From Mugil cephalus (lineage: Eukaryota > Chordata > Actinopteri > Mugiliformes > Mugilidae), in the NCBI RefSeq assembly GCF_022458985.1, contig NC_061781.1:2087501-2151500 (forward strand): 64,000 bases of DNA. The letters are read 5' to 3'. The stretch's first letter is position 1. Each line of letters starts with the position of its first letter. The position numbers were made by a program, and so were the translations under genes. The notes beneath the pieces are model-generated. The model did not search any database, was not told the DNA's origin, and worked only from the letters and a program-made list of their open reading frames with translations. Of the stretch, positions 23,701 to 35,500 are shown piece by piece.

Positions 23701-26700
23701 GTGTTCATCATCTCCTTCTACCTCTGTGATGACTCCATCAGTGTGTTTGAACGACCGCAGAGGAACTCAGGTAAAACAAAGACATTTGAACCGTAGCCAC
23801 ACCAGAACAACTCCTACAACTCTCTTGGTAAACATTTTGTCAGATTCAATTTCCAGTTGCAGAATCTTTTGAGAGCAGTTCAAACAGATGCCATTCATTT
23901 CTTAGACCTGTGTTTCCATTGAGGCATATCCATATTTGATTGGTATTTTTTTTGGCAGTACAAATGAATACTGTAACATGTTTCTGCATTTGTATCCAAA
24001 ATACAAATGAGAAATGAAACCCTAAAATGATGCATTACAAAACAATATAAGTTTTATTTTTTAACTGAATTAAAATTCCACATGGTGTTCTGTTCTTCTG
24101 TCCTCTCACATTCTGTGCTAGGTATGCTTGGTGGTAAGTTTCTGGAGCGTGGCCGTGTGAAGAAACCAGGCCAGGAGCTGTATAAGAGCAAACCGTCTGA
24201 GTACTTTACAGCTCAGGATCTGTATGTTGGAGCTACTGTCTTCCTCAACAGTGCAAACTTCCAGCTTGTAGATGCTGATGAATACACCTTCAATTACATG
24301 GAGCAACATGCCGAGGAGGTATGGAGGAAGAATATTTGTTTTCCGTCACTCGCTTGTTGTGGTTTGTGGATCAGGAGCATGAAGCACTCATTGTTTCCTT
24401 TTCCTTTCATGTTTGTATGATATTGTGGTAAGTTTCCCAAAGCCAACATGGGCAACATCCTCAGCAAACTGCGTTCCTTTCCGGAGGAGAAGCAGAGTGA
24501 GATCAGAAAATTTCTGACTTTGAGTGATCCCAGGAACACTGGCTTCATCCCATATGAGTCCTTCAGGTGAAAAATTGGTTAAATTTAAGCTCAAATACGT
24601 AATATGTGTCAGAATACAACTGATGCAGAGTAGCTTTTCTTCAGTCTGGAGGATGTAAATGTTAGAATTCTAGAACTAGAATTAATGACAAAAGGAAACA
24701 ACGAGAAATACATATAAGGAAAAAGACAACCCAAAACCTTAAAATAATCTTATAATCCTAACTCTATATGTGTGTCATTATGCGCCACAGGGGCCTCCTG
24801 ATGGGTCTGGACTGCGACCTGTCTGAGCACGAGGTGCTGGTGCTTGGACGACATTTCTCAGAGCGCGTGGTGCCCAAGGTAGATGTGGGCCTGATGCTGG
24901 CCGTTGCCCAGGATTTCCTCAGGAAGAAAAACTTTGAGGAGCTCCCCAACATGGCCAGAGCCTTCGCACACCACGACCGACACAAGTAGACAACGCACTT
25001 ACACCACGCCCCACACACAGACACAGACACTAGCTTAAACGACAAAATACTGTTGCAACAGAAACACACAAACACACAGGCAGATAGCGTCACAACAAGA
25101 CATCAATCGTTCAGCCAGTGGCCCCATATCTCAGAGCAACGATTAGTTCCAGTGGTGTAGAGTGGAGTATTGGAACCAGATGGACCCTAAAGACTTGTAT
25201 GGCATGTAGCCGTACAGAACAGAGAACATGCTCACACACCCAATCTCCCCCTCCTATATACAGTATGTCTGTCACCTTCACTTTCCATTCGTGAATAAAC
25301 ATATGATGGGACCTTTAACTCATCCCTAGCTGTTGGTTGAGTTGGCTGAGCGCTAGCAGTGCTACGACATTAAGTCCCTTGTCTGTTTAAATCAGTCTGT
25401 TGACACCCTCAGTTAGCGTCAGATTGCTCATCAGCGTCCCCGAAATGAAGAAGGCATGACAAGAATGGGCTTCTGGGCCGCGTGGCATCACTGTGGAAAA
25501 CAACTGTGGCCCCAGAGGACAAGCGTCGTCTGTTTTACACACACATTGTCTTTAAACAGTTTCAGACATTTTTTCCATAAATTCAGACATTAGGAATGTT
25601 TTTTAAATGTCAGGTTAACTTATGTTGTTGCTGATGGCACATTTGTTTTTCAAAAAAACAAGCTGAAAAAAGGGAAACCGGACTGACTGCAGTTCCAAAG
25701 GACAGATTGTTGTACTTATTCTTAGATAAGTGGCGAAACATTCTCAAGAAACCCTTCAAGTCCAGGTGCTCTTGTTCCAGCTTGTTTTTTGGGATATACA
25801 GTTACCTACATGACCAAGTACATTCACAGCCTTATTGCTCTAAAGTGTCCTCTGTTGATCTTAGCCTCTACTTTTTCTCATCTCTAGAACTGGCCGTCTC
25901 TCTACCAAAGAGACAAACACCATTTGTAAAGCCTTTCACCTTCCCCTGCCGAAGAACCTGCTTGAAGGTCTGCTCAGCAAGTAAGAGCCATACTACTCAT
26001 CTCACAGTTAAGGACAGAGTAATTCAAGCTCCTACTACATATACGAGGCCTACTTTTGAGCCCTGATTTTATTTTATTTTTTGGCATTGATGAAAAATCT
26101 GTGAACCCATCATTTAGAAAGGATACCACTAAAACTAATGCATAGTATTGGATAGTAGAAGATTAGTGGACAGTCTGTAACCGTTTGTTTTCTGGATGTC
26201 TGATGTAGGTTTGCAGATGGAGACGAGATCAACTACCACGCCTTCCTTGCTGGTATTAACTGGCTGGAACATCCTGCTCCACCAGTGATGCCTGAAGACA
26301 TCTTAAAGGTAAGAGAAAGGAAAGACAGTAATATGTATGATACAAAACAAACACAAAGAGAAGAAAGAGAAACCTTCACTCAGAGAGAGACAGGAAGAGA
26401 TTAAACAGTGTACGCACAGGTAAGTTTAATTGAAGATCAATCAGTGCATGAGAGAGACAAAAGCAGAATCAGGTGAGAGGAAGGAAAAAGTCAAACGTAC
26501 TTGTGTGCAGAAAATGACTTAAAAATAAGTGACACAAGCCTAGAACAGAGGTGGTCAAATGGACCATGTTCTTTCTTGTATGTGTATCTTTCCTATGTAA
26601 CGCTTGTCATGCTTTGCTGCAGCCAAATCTAAGCAGAAACAGGTGAGCAGGAGAGATATATGCCACGGAATGACAACAATGGCAGAGGAGTGGACCTGAA

Positions 26701-27256
26701 TGTGTGTGTGTTTTTATTTGTCTTGTGGACTTGCCAAATTTCTCCGTTTTCTAGCTGCTCCTTTCTTCACTTCATTCTAAACCCAAACTAGTTGCTCAGT
26801 CTCCGCTCAGTTACTCTACCCTCCTAGAAAAGCTCTGTGGTAAACCCCAAAAAAGTCTTACAATTGTTCCAGACTGACTAAGTTCCTCTTAGGGGCCTTT
26901 GTTGGTGTTTGCTGCAGTCCATACGCTGCTCTCAGTCTTTCTTTCTGATCATTTTATTATGTTCAGTTCTACAAGGTCTGCTTTAACGGAACAACAAAAT
27001 TACATTCTTGCGAGACACTCATTATTTTAAAAAAGAAGGGTAATTTAAATAGAAGAATAAAAGGTAGAAAGTGAGTATTTTATTTGTCAGAGTTGTGCAG
27101 TAACTTATGCGTTTCTGTTTTTTCCAGTTTGATGTGAATGCAAGGTTTGACACCTGTGGAGCTGCAGTGAAAAATGTCAACTACTCTGCCGTCCTGCAGG
27201 AAGTCTTCAGCTTCCCCTCCAACAACGCTGACCCAACAACCACCACCTCCACATAG
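18520..27256 (+). CDS. efhc2: EF-hand domain-containing protein 2 (ciliary microtubule inner protein)
   Basis: EFHC2 and its paralogue EFHC1 (algal Rib72 family) sit inside axonemal doublet microtubules. Fifteen exons: 18520-18561, 18983-19171, 19355-19505, 19603-19826, 20105-20356, 21965-22072, 22583-22721, 23353-23518, 23628-23770, 24122-24318, 24433-24566, 24791-24985, 25888-25980, 26209-26308, 27128-27256. They total 2262 nt in consistent phase, giving 753 residues (human 749). The start MALPFLPGNS matches human EFHC2 closely. Three DM10 domains are marked by recurring cores DDTIQVVEPEYKNSG (110-124), DDTIEIHELIPPNSG (257-271) and DDSISVFERPQRNSG (458-472). PPYNGFGSEEDSL and RVKKPGQE are family-specific. 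An EF-hand-like segment FADGDEINYHAF lies at 679-690. Exon 12 must end at CACAA|GTAGAC; reading on meets a stop in the intron. The exon 11 acceptor is pyrimidine-poor. EFHC1 is the alternative, but neighbours and N-terminus favour efhc2. Confidence 0.94.
20677..20732. repeat. (GT)n microsatellite
   Basis: An almost pure TG dinucleotide run, interrupted by one TTT and ending in CGCGTG, inside efhc2 intron 5. Confidence 0.95.
21299..21891. mobile_element. hAT-type non-autonomous element with perfect 8-bp target duplication
   Basis: The left end carries CAATGTTCCC and then CAATGTTCCCTCT; the right end reads AGAGGGAACATTG, its inverse. A perfect 8-bp direct repeat ACTATAAT flanks the element at 21291-21298 and 21892-21899. 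An 8-bp duplication is characteristic of hAT transposition. The right subterminal part has GCGCAAGCGCACAGCTTAG. No transposase is encoded. Confidence 0.8.
22722..23352 (+). other. efhc2 intron 7
   Basis: 631 bp between exons 7 and 8, with no repeat, RNA or additional exon recognised. Its 3' end is pyrimidine-rich (TTTCTCCTCCTGCCGCTCAG). Confidence 0.6.
24986..27127 (+). other. efhc2 introns 12-14
   Basis: Intron 12 (24986-25887), intron 13 (25981-26208) and intron 14 (26309-27127) hold no recognisable repeat or RNA. The open frame 25707-26066 overlaps exon 13 in a different frame and is not the coding one. Confidence 0.55.
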
Positions 27257-27308
27257 ACACAGAGCCGGAGCTGAAAACTACTCTGAATCACAAACAATGG
27301 TTTCATCG

Positions 27309-27314
27309 ATTAAA
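27309..27314 (+). terminator. Candidate efhc2 polyadenylation signal ATTAAA
   Basis: ATTAAA, the commonest variant hexamer, lies 53 bp after the TAG stop. No canonical AATAAA is seen in the next several hundred bases, so a very short 3' UTR is likely. Confidence 0.4.
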
Positions 27315-29096
27315 GAGCATGATTCATCAGCCGATCCGCGCCTGTGTTTTCCTTGCGTGTCGTGTTGAGGATGTGTAAAGCCGCAGGCGACACATGAGAG
27401 CAATTTGCAGGTTTGTTTTCTTGTACAAGAATAATTTGGCGGCAGCGGCCTGTATTCCTCAACCGTAACCCAGTTAAGAGGAAAATCTGCGCTTTAGGGG
27501 AGAAAAGTTCAGAGACCACAGATGCTTTTTGATGTGCTTGTGTGTGTTTACATGAGTTAGTGTGAATCCGGCCAAGACGTGGTGCAGGACACGGGGCGTT
27601 AAAGCAGAACCACATTTCAGCTCTGGCCAGCGTGCGCTCACACACGTTATGATTACAGGGTGTTACAGTGTCTCCTCCAGAGTGTGTGATATGTTGATAA
27701 GCGCGAAAACGGCCTCCTGGGTTGAATTATAAATGTAGACTGCAATCTGTCCCCCACATATAAATGAGCAGGGATGAGTCCAAAAGTCCATGAAGACCTG
27801 GTGTGTGTATCATCAGGGCAAACTCTCACACTAAGAAGGAAAATTAATTTCATATGTCTTTTATTTGTCTTCGGCTTTATCACTGGCGTATTATTTGTTC
27901 TCTTTTAGTAAAAGCATAAAAATACAGAGAGGAGGAGGGAGCTCTGCAGAGTTTTAATTTACCAGGAGTTCCACTCTCATTATGTGTTTGTCCCTCTGTT
28001 TTCAAATAGATGAAAAGGCACAGGTTGTTCAGGTTGAGGTGCCACTGTAATCAGAGCCTGCACTGCAAATTATAGTAAGGGGATAAGTCAAACATTAGGT
28101 AATCAACCACCCTACCCTCTCCCCACACTATGCAGCCCCCACCCCCACGTCTCCCCACTGAGCACAGAAACAGTGCCTTACATCACTCGGGGCATTATCA
28201 TCTGCTTTCACACATACTAAAATATTAGCCTCCCCAGTCACCCACCGCCAGAACACAAAGGGTGACGTCGATGCGGTGGAGGGTGGCAAGGAACTTCCGG
28301 AGCATATACCTTATTTTGCCTTCTGAAGCATGCCAGGAGAGGGGCAGCACTGTGAGGGTAGGAGGGGGTTTCCATACCTCCCTCCTCCTCCTCCTCTTCC
28401 ATTTCCTTCTGTCACTTGCTGTCTCCTTGCACCGACGCATCTCATTTTCTGCCCTGTCATTCTCTGCGGCACAGCAACAACGGACTGAACGAGCTGCGTC
28501 ACCGCTCTCTCAAATCTGGTTGTGAATTATGACGCATGCAGAACGTCCTTCAGAATCAGACTTGTAGTTCGATGAATTTCAAATGTAGTTGTAGTAGAAA
28601 ATATGAAACAAAAAGCTAAAACAAAGAAATTAGACTTTGGGCTTTTCTTGAAGATGTTTCATCCAAGTATCTTTTTAAGATCTAAATAACTGGTTTAGGT
28701 TTTTATTAGGTACATTGGCTGGCGCCCGCCTGAATCTCACATAATGAAGCGATCTTAACTCCAGATACTCACTGGAATTAAGAGATCTTATTCAGATTAA
28801 ACTGGATGGCCTCTTGTTTTCCATAATTAACGGTTCCCTAATGCATTAAAGGCCATAACTTTTTCAGACTCAAGGTGTAGATAGGAGTGGGAACCACCCA
28901 CAGATGAAAACAAAACTCCTTTTGTTTTAACTTTTTTCTTAAGATAAACCTGAACGATGCACATAAAGACCAAAGCCAACAGTTTCTCATGCCATATCTC
29001 AGTACTTCCTTTCTTTCCCACCGTGTCTGCATATCCAGTTTAGTCCATATCCAGTTTAATCTAGTTTGTTTAGAACATACTCATTTGTTTTAAACA
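27315..29096. other. efhc2-ndp spacer, left part
   Basis: No exon-like segment with family resemblance is seen. The stretch around 28220-28510 is GC-richer with CCT-rich runs; open frames on both strands there are compositional. Confidence 0.5.
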
Positions 29097-29104
29097 AACT
29101 AGAC

Positions 29105-29844
29105 CAGGGGTTGGCAACCTTCGACACTCAAACAGCCATTTGGACCCGTTTCCTACAGAGAACAAAACACTGGGACCCACAAAACCCATTTGACATCTAA
29201 AATGAAGATAACACTGCATATATCGTTTCTTTTTTACCTCTATGCTATGTATAAAAAACTATAGTGTGTTGCATTTATGAAATGAAAGAACTACTACAGA
29301 GAAAACAAAACTGTATTTATCTATAAATAACAGGGATTTATCCATGGTTGGCTTAACTGCAGTCGTCAAGTTCAAGAAATAGCGGACTGGACCTGACGAC
29401 GGGTGTCGCACATCGGCAGTTGTGATGTATATTTTGAGCGACAAAAAAATAAACACATTTTATTTTAATATTACAAGATCATCATAAATTCAAATTTAGA
29501 ATTTTATTTAAAAAAACACAACGAAGTGAAATAAAATACATTTGAATTAAATACTCGATAACAATAGACTATATGTGCTGCAATGCACTGTGGGAGTTGA
29601 ATGCTTTTGTTGGATGTTACGTGTTAAACCGTGGGTGTGAGTGGTGTGGCATTCAATCTCATTCAGTCGTTGGGTAACTGTTGTTTCTTTCTACTATTGA
29701 CTGGACAGTTATTGCTTTTCTAAGGCAGTTAGCGAAAAACGACTTTAATCAGCGTCCTTGCTCCGCACCGCTCGCCACGGAGAGCCGCAGCAGAGGACCG
29801 AAAGAGCTGCATGCGGCTCCGGAACCGCGGGTTGCCGACTCCTG
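29105..29844. mobile_element. hAT-type non-autonomous element, 740 bp
   Basis: The left terminus CAGGGGTTGGCAACC (29105-29119) pairs with the right terminus GGTTGCCGACTCCTG (29830-29844), whose inverse is CAGGAGTCGGCAACC. The flanks AACTAGAC (29097-29104) and AACTACAC (29845-29852) are an 8-bp target duplication with one difference. The subterminal GAGCTGCATGCGGCTCCGG is characteristic of this fish family. No intact transposase frame is present. Confidence 0.8.
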
Positions 29845-29859
29845 AACTACACTGAACTG

Positions 29860-31620
29860 GATGTACAGACATGGTGGGAAAGACACGTTCAGAGATTAAT
29901 ATGTGAAAAGAAGGAACAACCAAAAGATGGGGACAAAAAACAGATTAATGGATTAAAAGACCAAATAAATAATGAACGATGAAAATAAAGTGAGATTCAC
30001 CAAGCAAGGCTTTTACGAGTCAGGCTAAAAAACAACAAAAATTCTAGCCAATCGCTCTAGGGCACAACAAATGAAAAGTACAGTACATAAAATCAGAGAC
30101 CCTGTAACTAATAGAATAATGTACGAGCCAGATAAAATCCATACAGTCTTCCAAAGTTACTAGGAAACTCTATACCTGCAGCCCAAGTCTGTAGATGAAG
30201 ACAATATTATACAGTATTTGTCATCATTAGACCTCCCTTCCATAGGACAATTTCACAAAAGAAGAAATGGGCCTGGCTATCAGTAAAATGAATGCAAATA
30301 CATGTCCTGGAAGTGATGGTTCCTGAATGAATGGTATAAAATCTTTAAAGAAGACCCTGTTCCCATTATGTTAGAATCATTTAACTGGACTTTAATAAAA
30401 GCTGGAATCATGGAAGAGGCAGTGATATCAATCATTCTAAAAGAAGGGAAGAATAAGAAAATTGTGAACCATAGTCTCCAGTCGCTATATAGAATGCAGA
30501 TCACAAGTTGTTTACATCTATTTTCTCTAAAAGAACTGAGCATCTCTTGCGCAACTAATGATAATCAGAGAGGGTTTATAAAAGGGTGCCACAAGACAAC
30601 ATCAGACGAACTTTACATATTATAGAACAGATTAATAAAAATAAACAGTAAAAATAAAATAAAAATAGGCTAATAAAAAACATCTAAGTGCCGTTCTGCC
30701 CAGTTTAGGGTCTGTTGGCCCTTTCTGTACCAAGTGCTGGAGAGGTTGGTCTTCAATAGTTAATTTATCAGGTGTAGACAGGCTCTTTACAGAGACCCAA
30801 CTGCTAGATTTAAAATAAACAACCATCTGACAGGCAGTTTTAAGCTGTTCAAGGCACCTGCCAGCGATGCTGTCTAAGCCCCACACTTTTAGTGACATTC
30901 ATAGAACACCTAGAACAGAGTACAAGACAAAATAAAGAGTTGAAGGAATCAGCATAGCAAATGAGGACCATTTAATAGGACTCTTTGTGGACAACATCAC
31001 TAATTTAACACTCCCTAAACTCATGCCACTTTAAAAAGTCAGGTTATAAATTGAACATAGCTAAGACACAAACACTCTCTTTTAATTACACACCAAGTAA
31101 AGATATCAGGCTGAAATATAAAGTGAAGTGGGAAGTGTTGATTAGTCAGAAATTTAATCAAATAATAAACTACAAAAAAATTAATGATAAGATTCAGGAA
31201 GATATTAAAAAATGGTCACACTGGAGGATGAGGCGGTGAAAAACACTTAAACTGACTAGGACCATAGAGGCCTTGCATCACCAAATCTAAGGGAACACTA
31301 TTGTGAAGCTGATGCATTTAAAAATTGGTAAGAGATAGTTAAAAAAGCATTTGGATATTGTCGAGGAGATTTACTCGATGGATAGACTGACTTACTATCT
31401 CTAGAATGGAAGCAGGGACCCTGGACCAACAGTGGCATAAATGGGCCTTGTATATGAAAAAAAGACGTTTGAACACTCAGCAGACTGAATGGACAGTTAT
31501 AAAAGCTGCAACAAGTGTGGTGTGCCCCACTCTCTTTTTTCCTTTATTATTATAATTTTATTTTATTCTTCTAGTGGACTTTATTATTATATTTATATTT
31601 CCATTTTGGAAACTTGCAAT
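29860..31620 (+). mobile_element. Decayed L1-like LINE, parts of ORF2
   Basis: Short frame pieces follow an L1-type reverse transcriptase in order: [14 protein letters not shown] (about 30279-30320), [10 protein letters not shown] (about 30378-30407), [15 protein letters not shown] (about 30418-30462), then GFIKG and [12 protein letters not shown] (about 30570-30640). Further on come FNYTPSKD-like and later fragments. Stops and frameshifts are frequent. A stretch at about 30690-30900 reads open only on the opposite strand. The end is A/T-rich (about 31640-31680). Confidence 0.65.
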
Positions 31621-32084
31621 GTTGTGCAGTTGATTTTATTTAAAAAAAAATAAAATAAAAAAAGAAAGAAAGAAAAGCAAAATAAATAACTAAAAAAATT
31701 CAGTATCTTCTATAGATGACCAAATAAAAGGAGAAAGTATCAGGAAAAGAAAAATAGCTTTCCAAATTAGAATAGTACTTGCCTAAATGCACTTCTCTGT
31801 AGTCAGTCTGTATACTGTATATTCATTTGTGAAATAGAAGATATAAAGGCCTACATTTGTTCCACTTTTATTACTGTCAATGAATATCTTTATGGAAAAT
31901 GTTCTTAAACAAAACATCCCAAATCCTTGAACTGGCTTAATTTCCAATTTTTTATAGTATAATAGATGTACAATAAGCGATTAGTTTCTTTGCTTCAATT
32001 AGCAATAATTTAATTCTATATAAGAGGTGCCACTAATTTAAAAAAATATATATATATGTTTTTAATCAAGTTTAAACTGCCACA

Positions 32085-32590
32085 TTACTGAATCTGTGGC
32101 TCAAATTTTGAACCAAACACCAGAATGTGTGGGGTTTCTGGCGAAGTCAGACCCAAATACAAGACACCAAGGGGAGGCGAGAGCAGGCAACAAAAGGACC
32201 TGAATAAAAACTCAAAATCCAGAACTTAAGGTGCTGTAGGGAAAGCATGGTATCAGAAAACACGACTCCAAAATAGGTTACGACCAAGACAAGAACACAA
32301 GGAAGCACGAGGGCCTGACTGGCGAGACAGGCAGGGCAAAGTCACAGACGACTTGACGGAGAACAAAGGCAAAGGCAGGGCTATATATAACGCACATGGG
32401 CAGCGGGGTTAACAAGACACAGGTGAAACTAATGAGGGAGGAACCCACAAGGAAAAAACAATCCAACAATCAAAGCCAGAAAACACAGGAAATAAAGAAG
32501 GACAAGAAACACCAAGGATGAACTTTCCAAAATTAAAACAGGAAACAGAAGAAAAACCAGGGGTGACAGAATAAACACTCAAGAGTCCAT
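32085..32590 (-). repeat. Dispersed-repeat-like AC-rich segment
   Basis: A run of phrases such as ACACAGGTGAAACTAATGAG and AACAGGAAACAGAAGAAAAA resembles a repeat common in fish genomes. The class cannot be settled by eye. Confidence 0.3.
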
Positions 32591-32599
32591 ACCAAGAGA

Positions 32600-35500
32600 G
32601 AATGAAACTGTCATGGTAGAGTGGGATGTTTAACTGATGTAGTTTGATTATCTGCTCTCCATTGTTTCTGTTTCTACTCCACAGAAACAGCAGACAGAGG
32701 CTCTGGTCATCTTGTTTTGTCCTCGTTCTGCTTTACTGCTGTTCTGCTAGGGACCGCCATACTGTAAAAACTGATACGCAGGAAATTCATAAACGCCTCA
32801 GGGGTGAGGAGGATCCGAGCTTACTGTTGCTGTGTGCGCCCATGGATGTTAATGTGCGTGATGGGTTTAATACAAATCTGATGGAGTCATGGCTAATCTA
32901 TGAAGTCTAAACAGATATCCGAGGAACAAGAGGGAAAAGGTTTTTTTTGTTTACTGGCTGCGTGCCTTTCTTTTCTCATGACAACAAATCTTAAACCTGG
33001 AAGCGCACAGACACAGAGCACCTGCTTTCAGATGTTGTTTTTCTCAGAACTGTTCTTCCCCCAAAGCAGTCCTCTAGTTCACTCTGTTGGTATCATGTTT
33101 TAATTTGGCTGTTTCAGTTTTTTTTTTTTTTTTTTCATTTTTACACAAAACTCTAATTCAGGAACATCAACATGTCTAATAAGGTGCGTGACACACCAGG
33201 TCGACAGCCAGCCCTTTTCTGTTGGCAGCTTTGAGCATGTTGATCGGCAGCATATTGAGTCGGTGACAGAAATCACTCAGCTTTTCTCTGGGAACTGATC
33301 AGGCTCATGCAAAGATCTGCTGATCCAGTCAAATTGTTCAGGCAGGGTTCATGCAGCCATGGACAGATGTGTAACAACAAAATGTCTGTTGTCTGAGAAG
33401 CAAGCTGTTTAGAGTCTGCTATAACTTTCAGCAGGCCTTAATGATCACTAGTGTCCCATAATTTGTCGCTCTGATCGGTTGAAGGACTATCCACTTGAGA
33501 GCGTCTTATTTTCTCTGTTTTACCTGAAAGAAATCCAAATGCCATGTTACCAGAGTCATACTGTGATAGGAATTTAGTCCAGACTACAACAGGCTAATCT
33601 CAACATCCATATCCAAAAATATTCCCACAACATCATGAATAAACTGTCGACAAACTGATCAGCATGAATCAAGGCAATTCTGTACAATGGTTTCTAGCTT
33701 CCTAGCCTCCCAGCTAATAGTGGCTCTACCACTTTTCATAGGACCAGAACATAATGTTCCTGCTAGTTAACAGGTGTAGCCTTTGATTTGTTTTCAAGTG
33801 CAACTTGAAAGTGTTTTATTCTTAGTAGCATTAAAAAGTTATTAGAAAGCCCCCAAAAATGTTCACCCCCAACGAAAGAAATAAAGATTAAAATCTGGCA
33901 AACTGGGCAGAAATCCATCCGATCACTGAACAATGTTGTTGTCTAGAGTTTTCTCCAATGTGATGAAAACCTTTCAGTCTGTTTTTGTAGGATGGGAGAC
34001 ATTTTGGTTTACAGGTGGGTTTTTGGATCATTTACTTTATTATGGCATGAAAACCAGCTTCAGAATGGTGTATTCAGTGTAGTGAATAAAGTAATGACGT
34101 CAGACCACCTGTCGGCTCATCCTCAGGACGAAGTCATGAGACTTTCAACAGGTCACTGTCCCAGTTAAGTGGTCTCTGTCTGGACCCGACAGGAGCCCCT
34201 CTGTAATGGCACTTCTGTAAAGATGAAGGGAGTTTAGTAGACTGTTTCTGGCTGCTCTCACTCATTCCAGTGATTGCTCGGTGCCTTTGGGCATTGGCAC
34301 AGTGAGTGGGGTGGAGGGACAGAAAGGCTAAGGCTTAGACCTCGTTTTCCAGGGTCAGCCACTGCCCCAGGTGCACATGGGGAAACACTTAGTCGCTCTC
34401 CCTTTGTTCCCCATGTCCTAGTCTCTTTCACTTTCTCTTTTTTATTCCTGTGAACCATGGGCGTTGTTCTCATGCAATATCGTGCACATGACTGTTTTTA
34501 GTTTAAAATGAGTGTTAAGATCGTTAGCCACACTGTGGTCCACACCCACTGCATCCCCATCGCCATCTGAGAAGTGCACTTTCTCTTTGCTACCAATGTT
34601 TTATCCCTGTGCTAGACATTATCCATTGATTCTGAGCACTTGTCCTGGCTAACTGCGTTTCCCCCTGAACTCCATAACCAGACCTGCTACGCTCATCAAA
34701 CGTCGGTTGTCTTTGGCAGCCGCTGTGACATTACTTTACCTGGTCGAGAACAGAGAAAGTTATTCTACACCGGCTGTAAATTACAACTATGGGACTATTT
34801 TTGTCAGACGTTTGGCTCCCGGTGGAGGCCATTCTTTAAGCAAACCTGCCTGTTTTTCTATTGCTCACCGGTCCACATAAATCTCCAAAGATTATAGCCC
34901 TTTTTTGTTTTTTCCCTCATGTAGCTTAAAATAAGGCTAAAAATCATTCATTCTCAAATCAGTCAGTCCGGGGCTTTTCGTCTCTCACAGATGATACACT
35001 GAAATGAGCACTGAATGAAAGAACAAAGAGCTGAAATCTGACAGAGATAGATAATTACCCATTCTTTTATCTGTTGGGGACTCACAGGCCAGCGAATGTG
35101 TGACTCAGGTGCGACCGAGCTGCGATGTGACCTGCCCCGCTAATCCTGCTCTGATGAGTCATGTCACGTCAGTTCCAGTTGTACCTCACTGCTCACGGGG
35201 ACAGCGTGACCAGACCGCCTGCAGCCAGGGTGGGACTTTATTAAGACTGAGGACAACTGTCACATCACACTCTTAGTAGTCATTGGCTTTTACACTGATG
35301 CAAGAAGTGTGCAACCTGACCTGCAGCCTAATCACCGGAGTGAGCGGCCACGGGGTCCAAAATGCTAACAATGCAATGACAAGTTAATAATAATCTTAAA
35401 CAGCTGTCACATACTTTATTACCGTCCATTTCCCAGCTATAGCTACAGAAAGTGAAAGTGTTTTTACAAGTTGTCAGAAAGGTGCTTGTAGCCCCTCGCT

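Noticed and set aside
24768-24989. Apparent efhc2 stop after HHDRHK suggesting a truncated protein
   Set aside because: A donor CACAA|GTAGAC lies just before it, and exons 13-15 continue in phase with recognisable EFHC2 sequence, so the stop is intronic.
29758-29982. 74-codon frame across the hAT right end
   Set aside because: It crosses a base-exact transposon boundary and is a chance frame.
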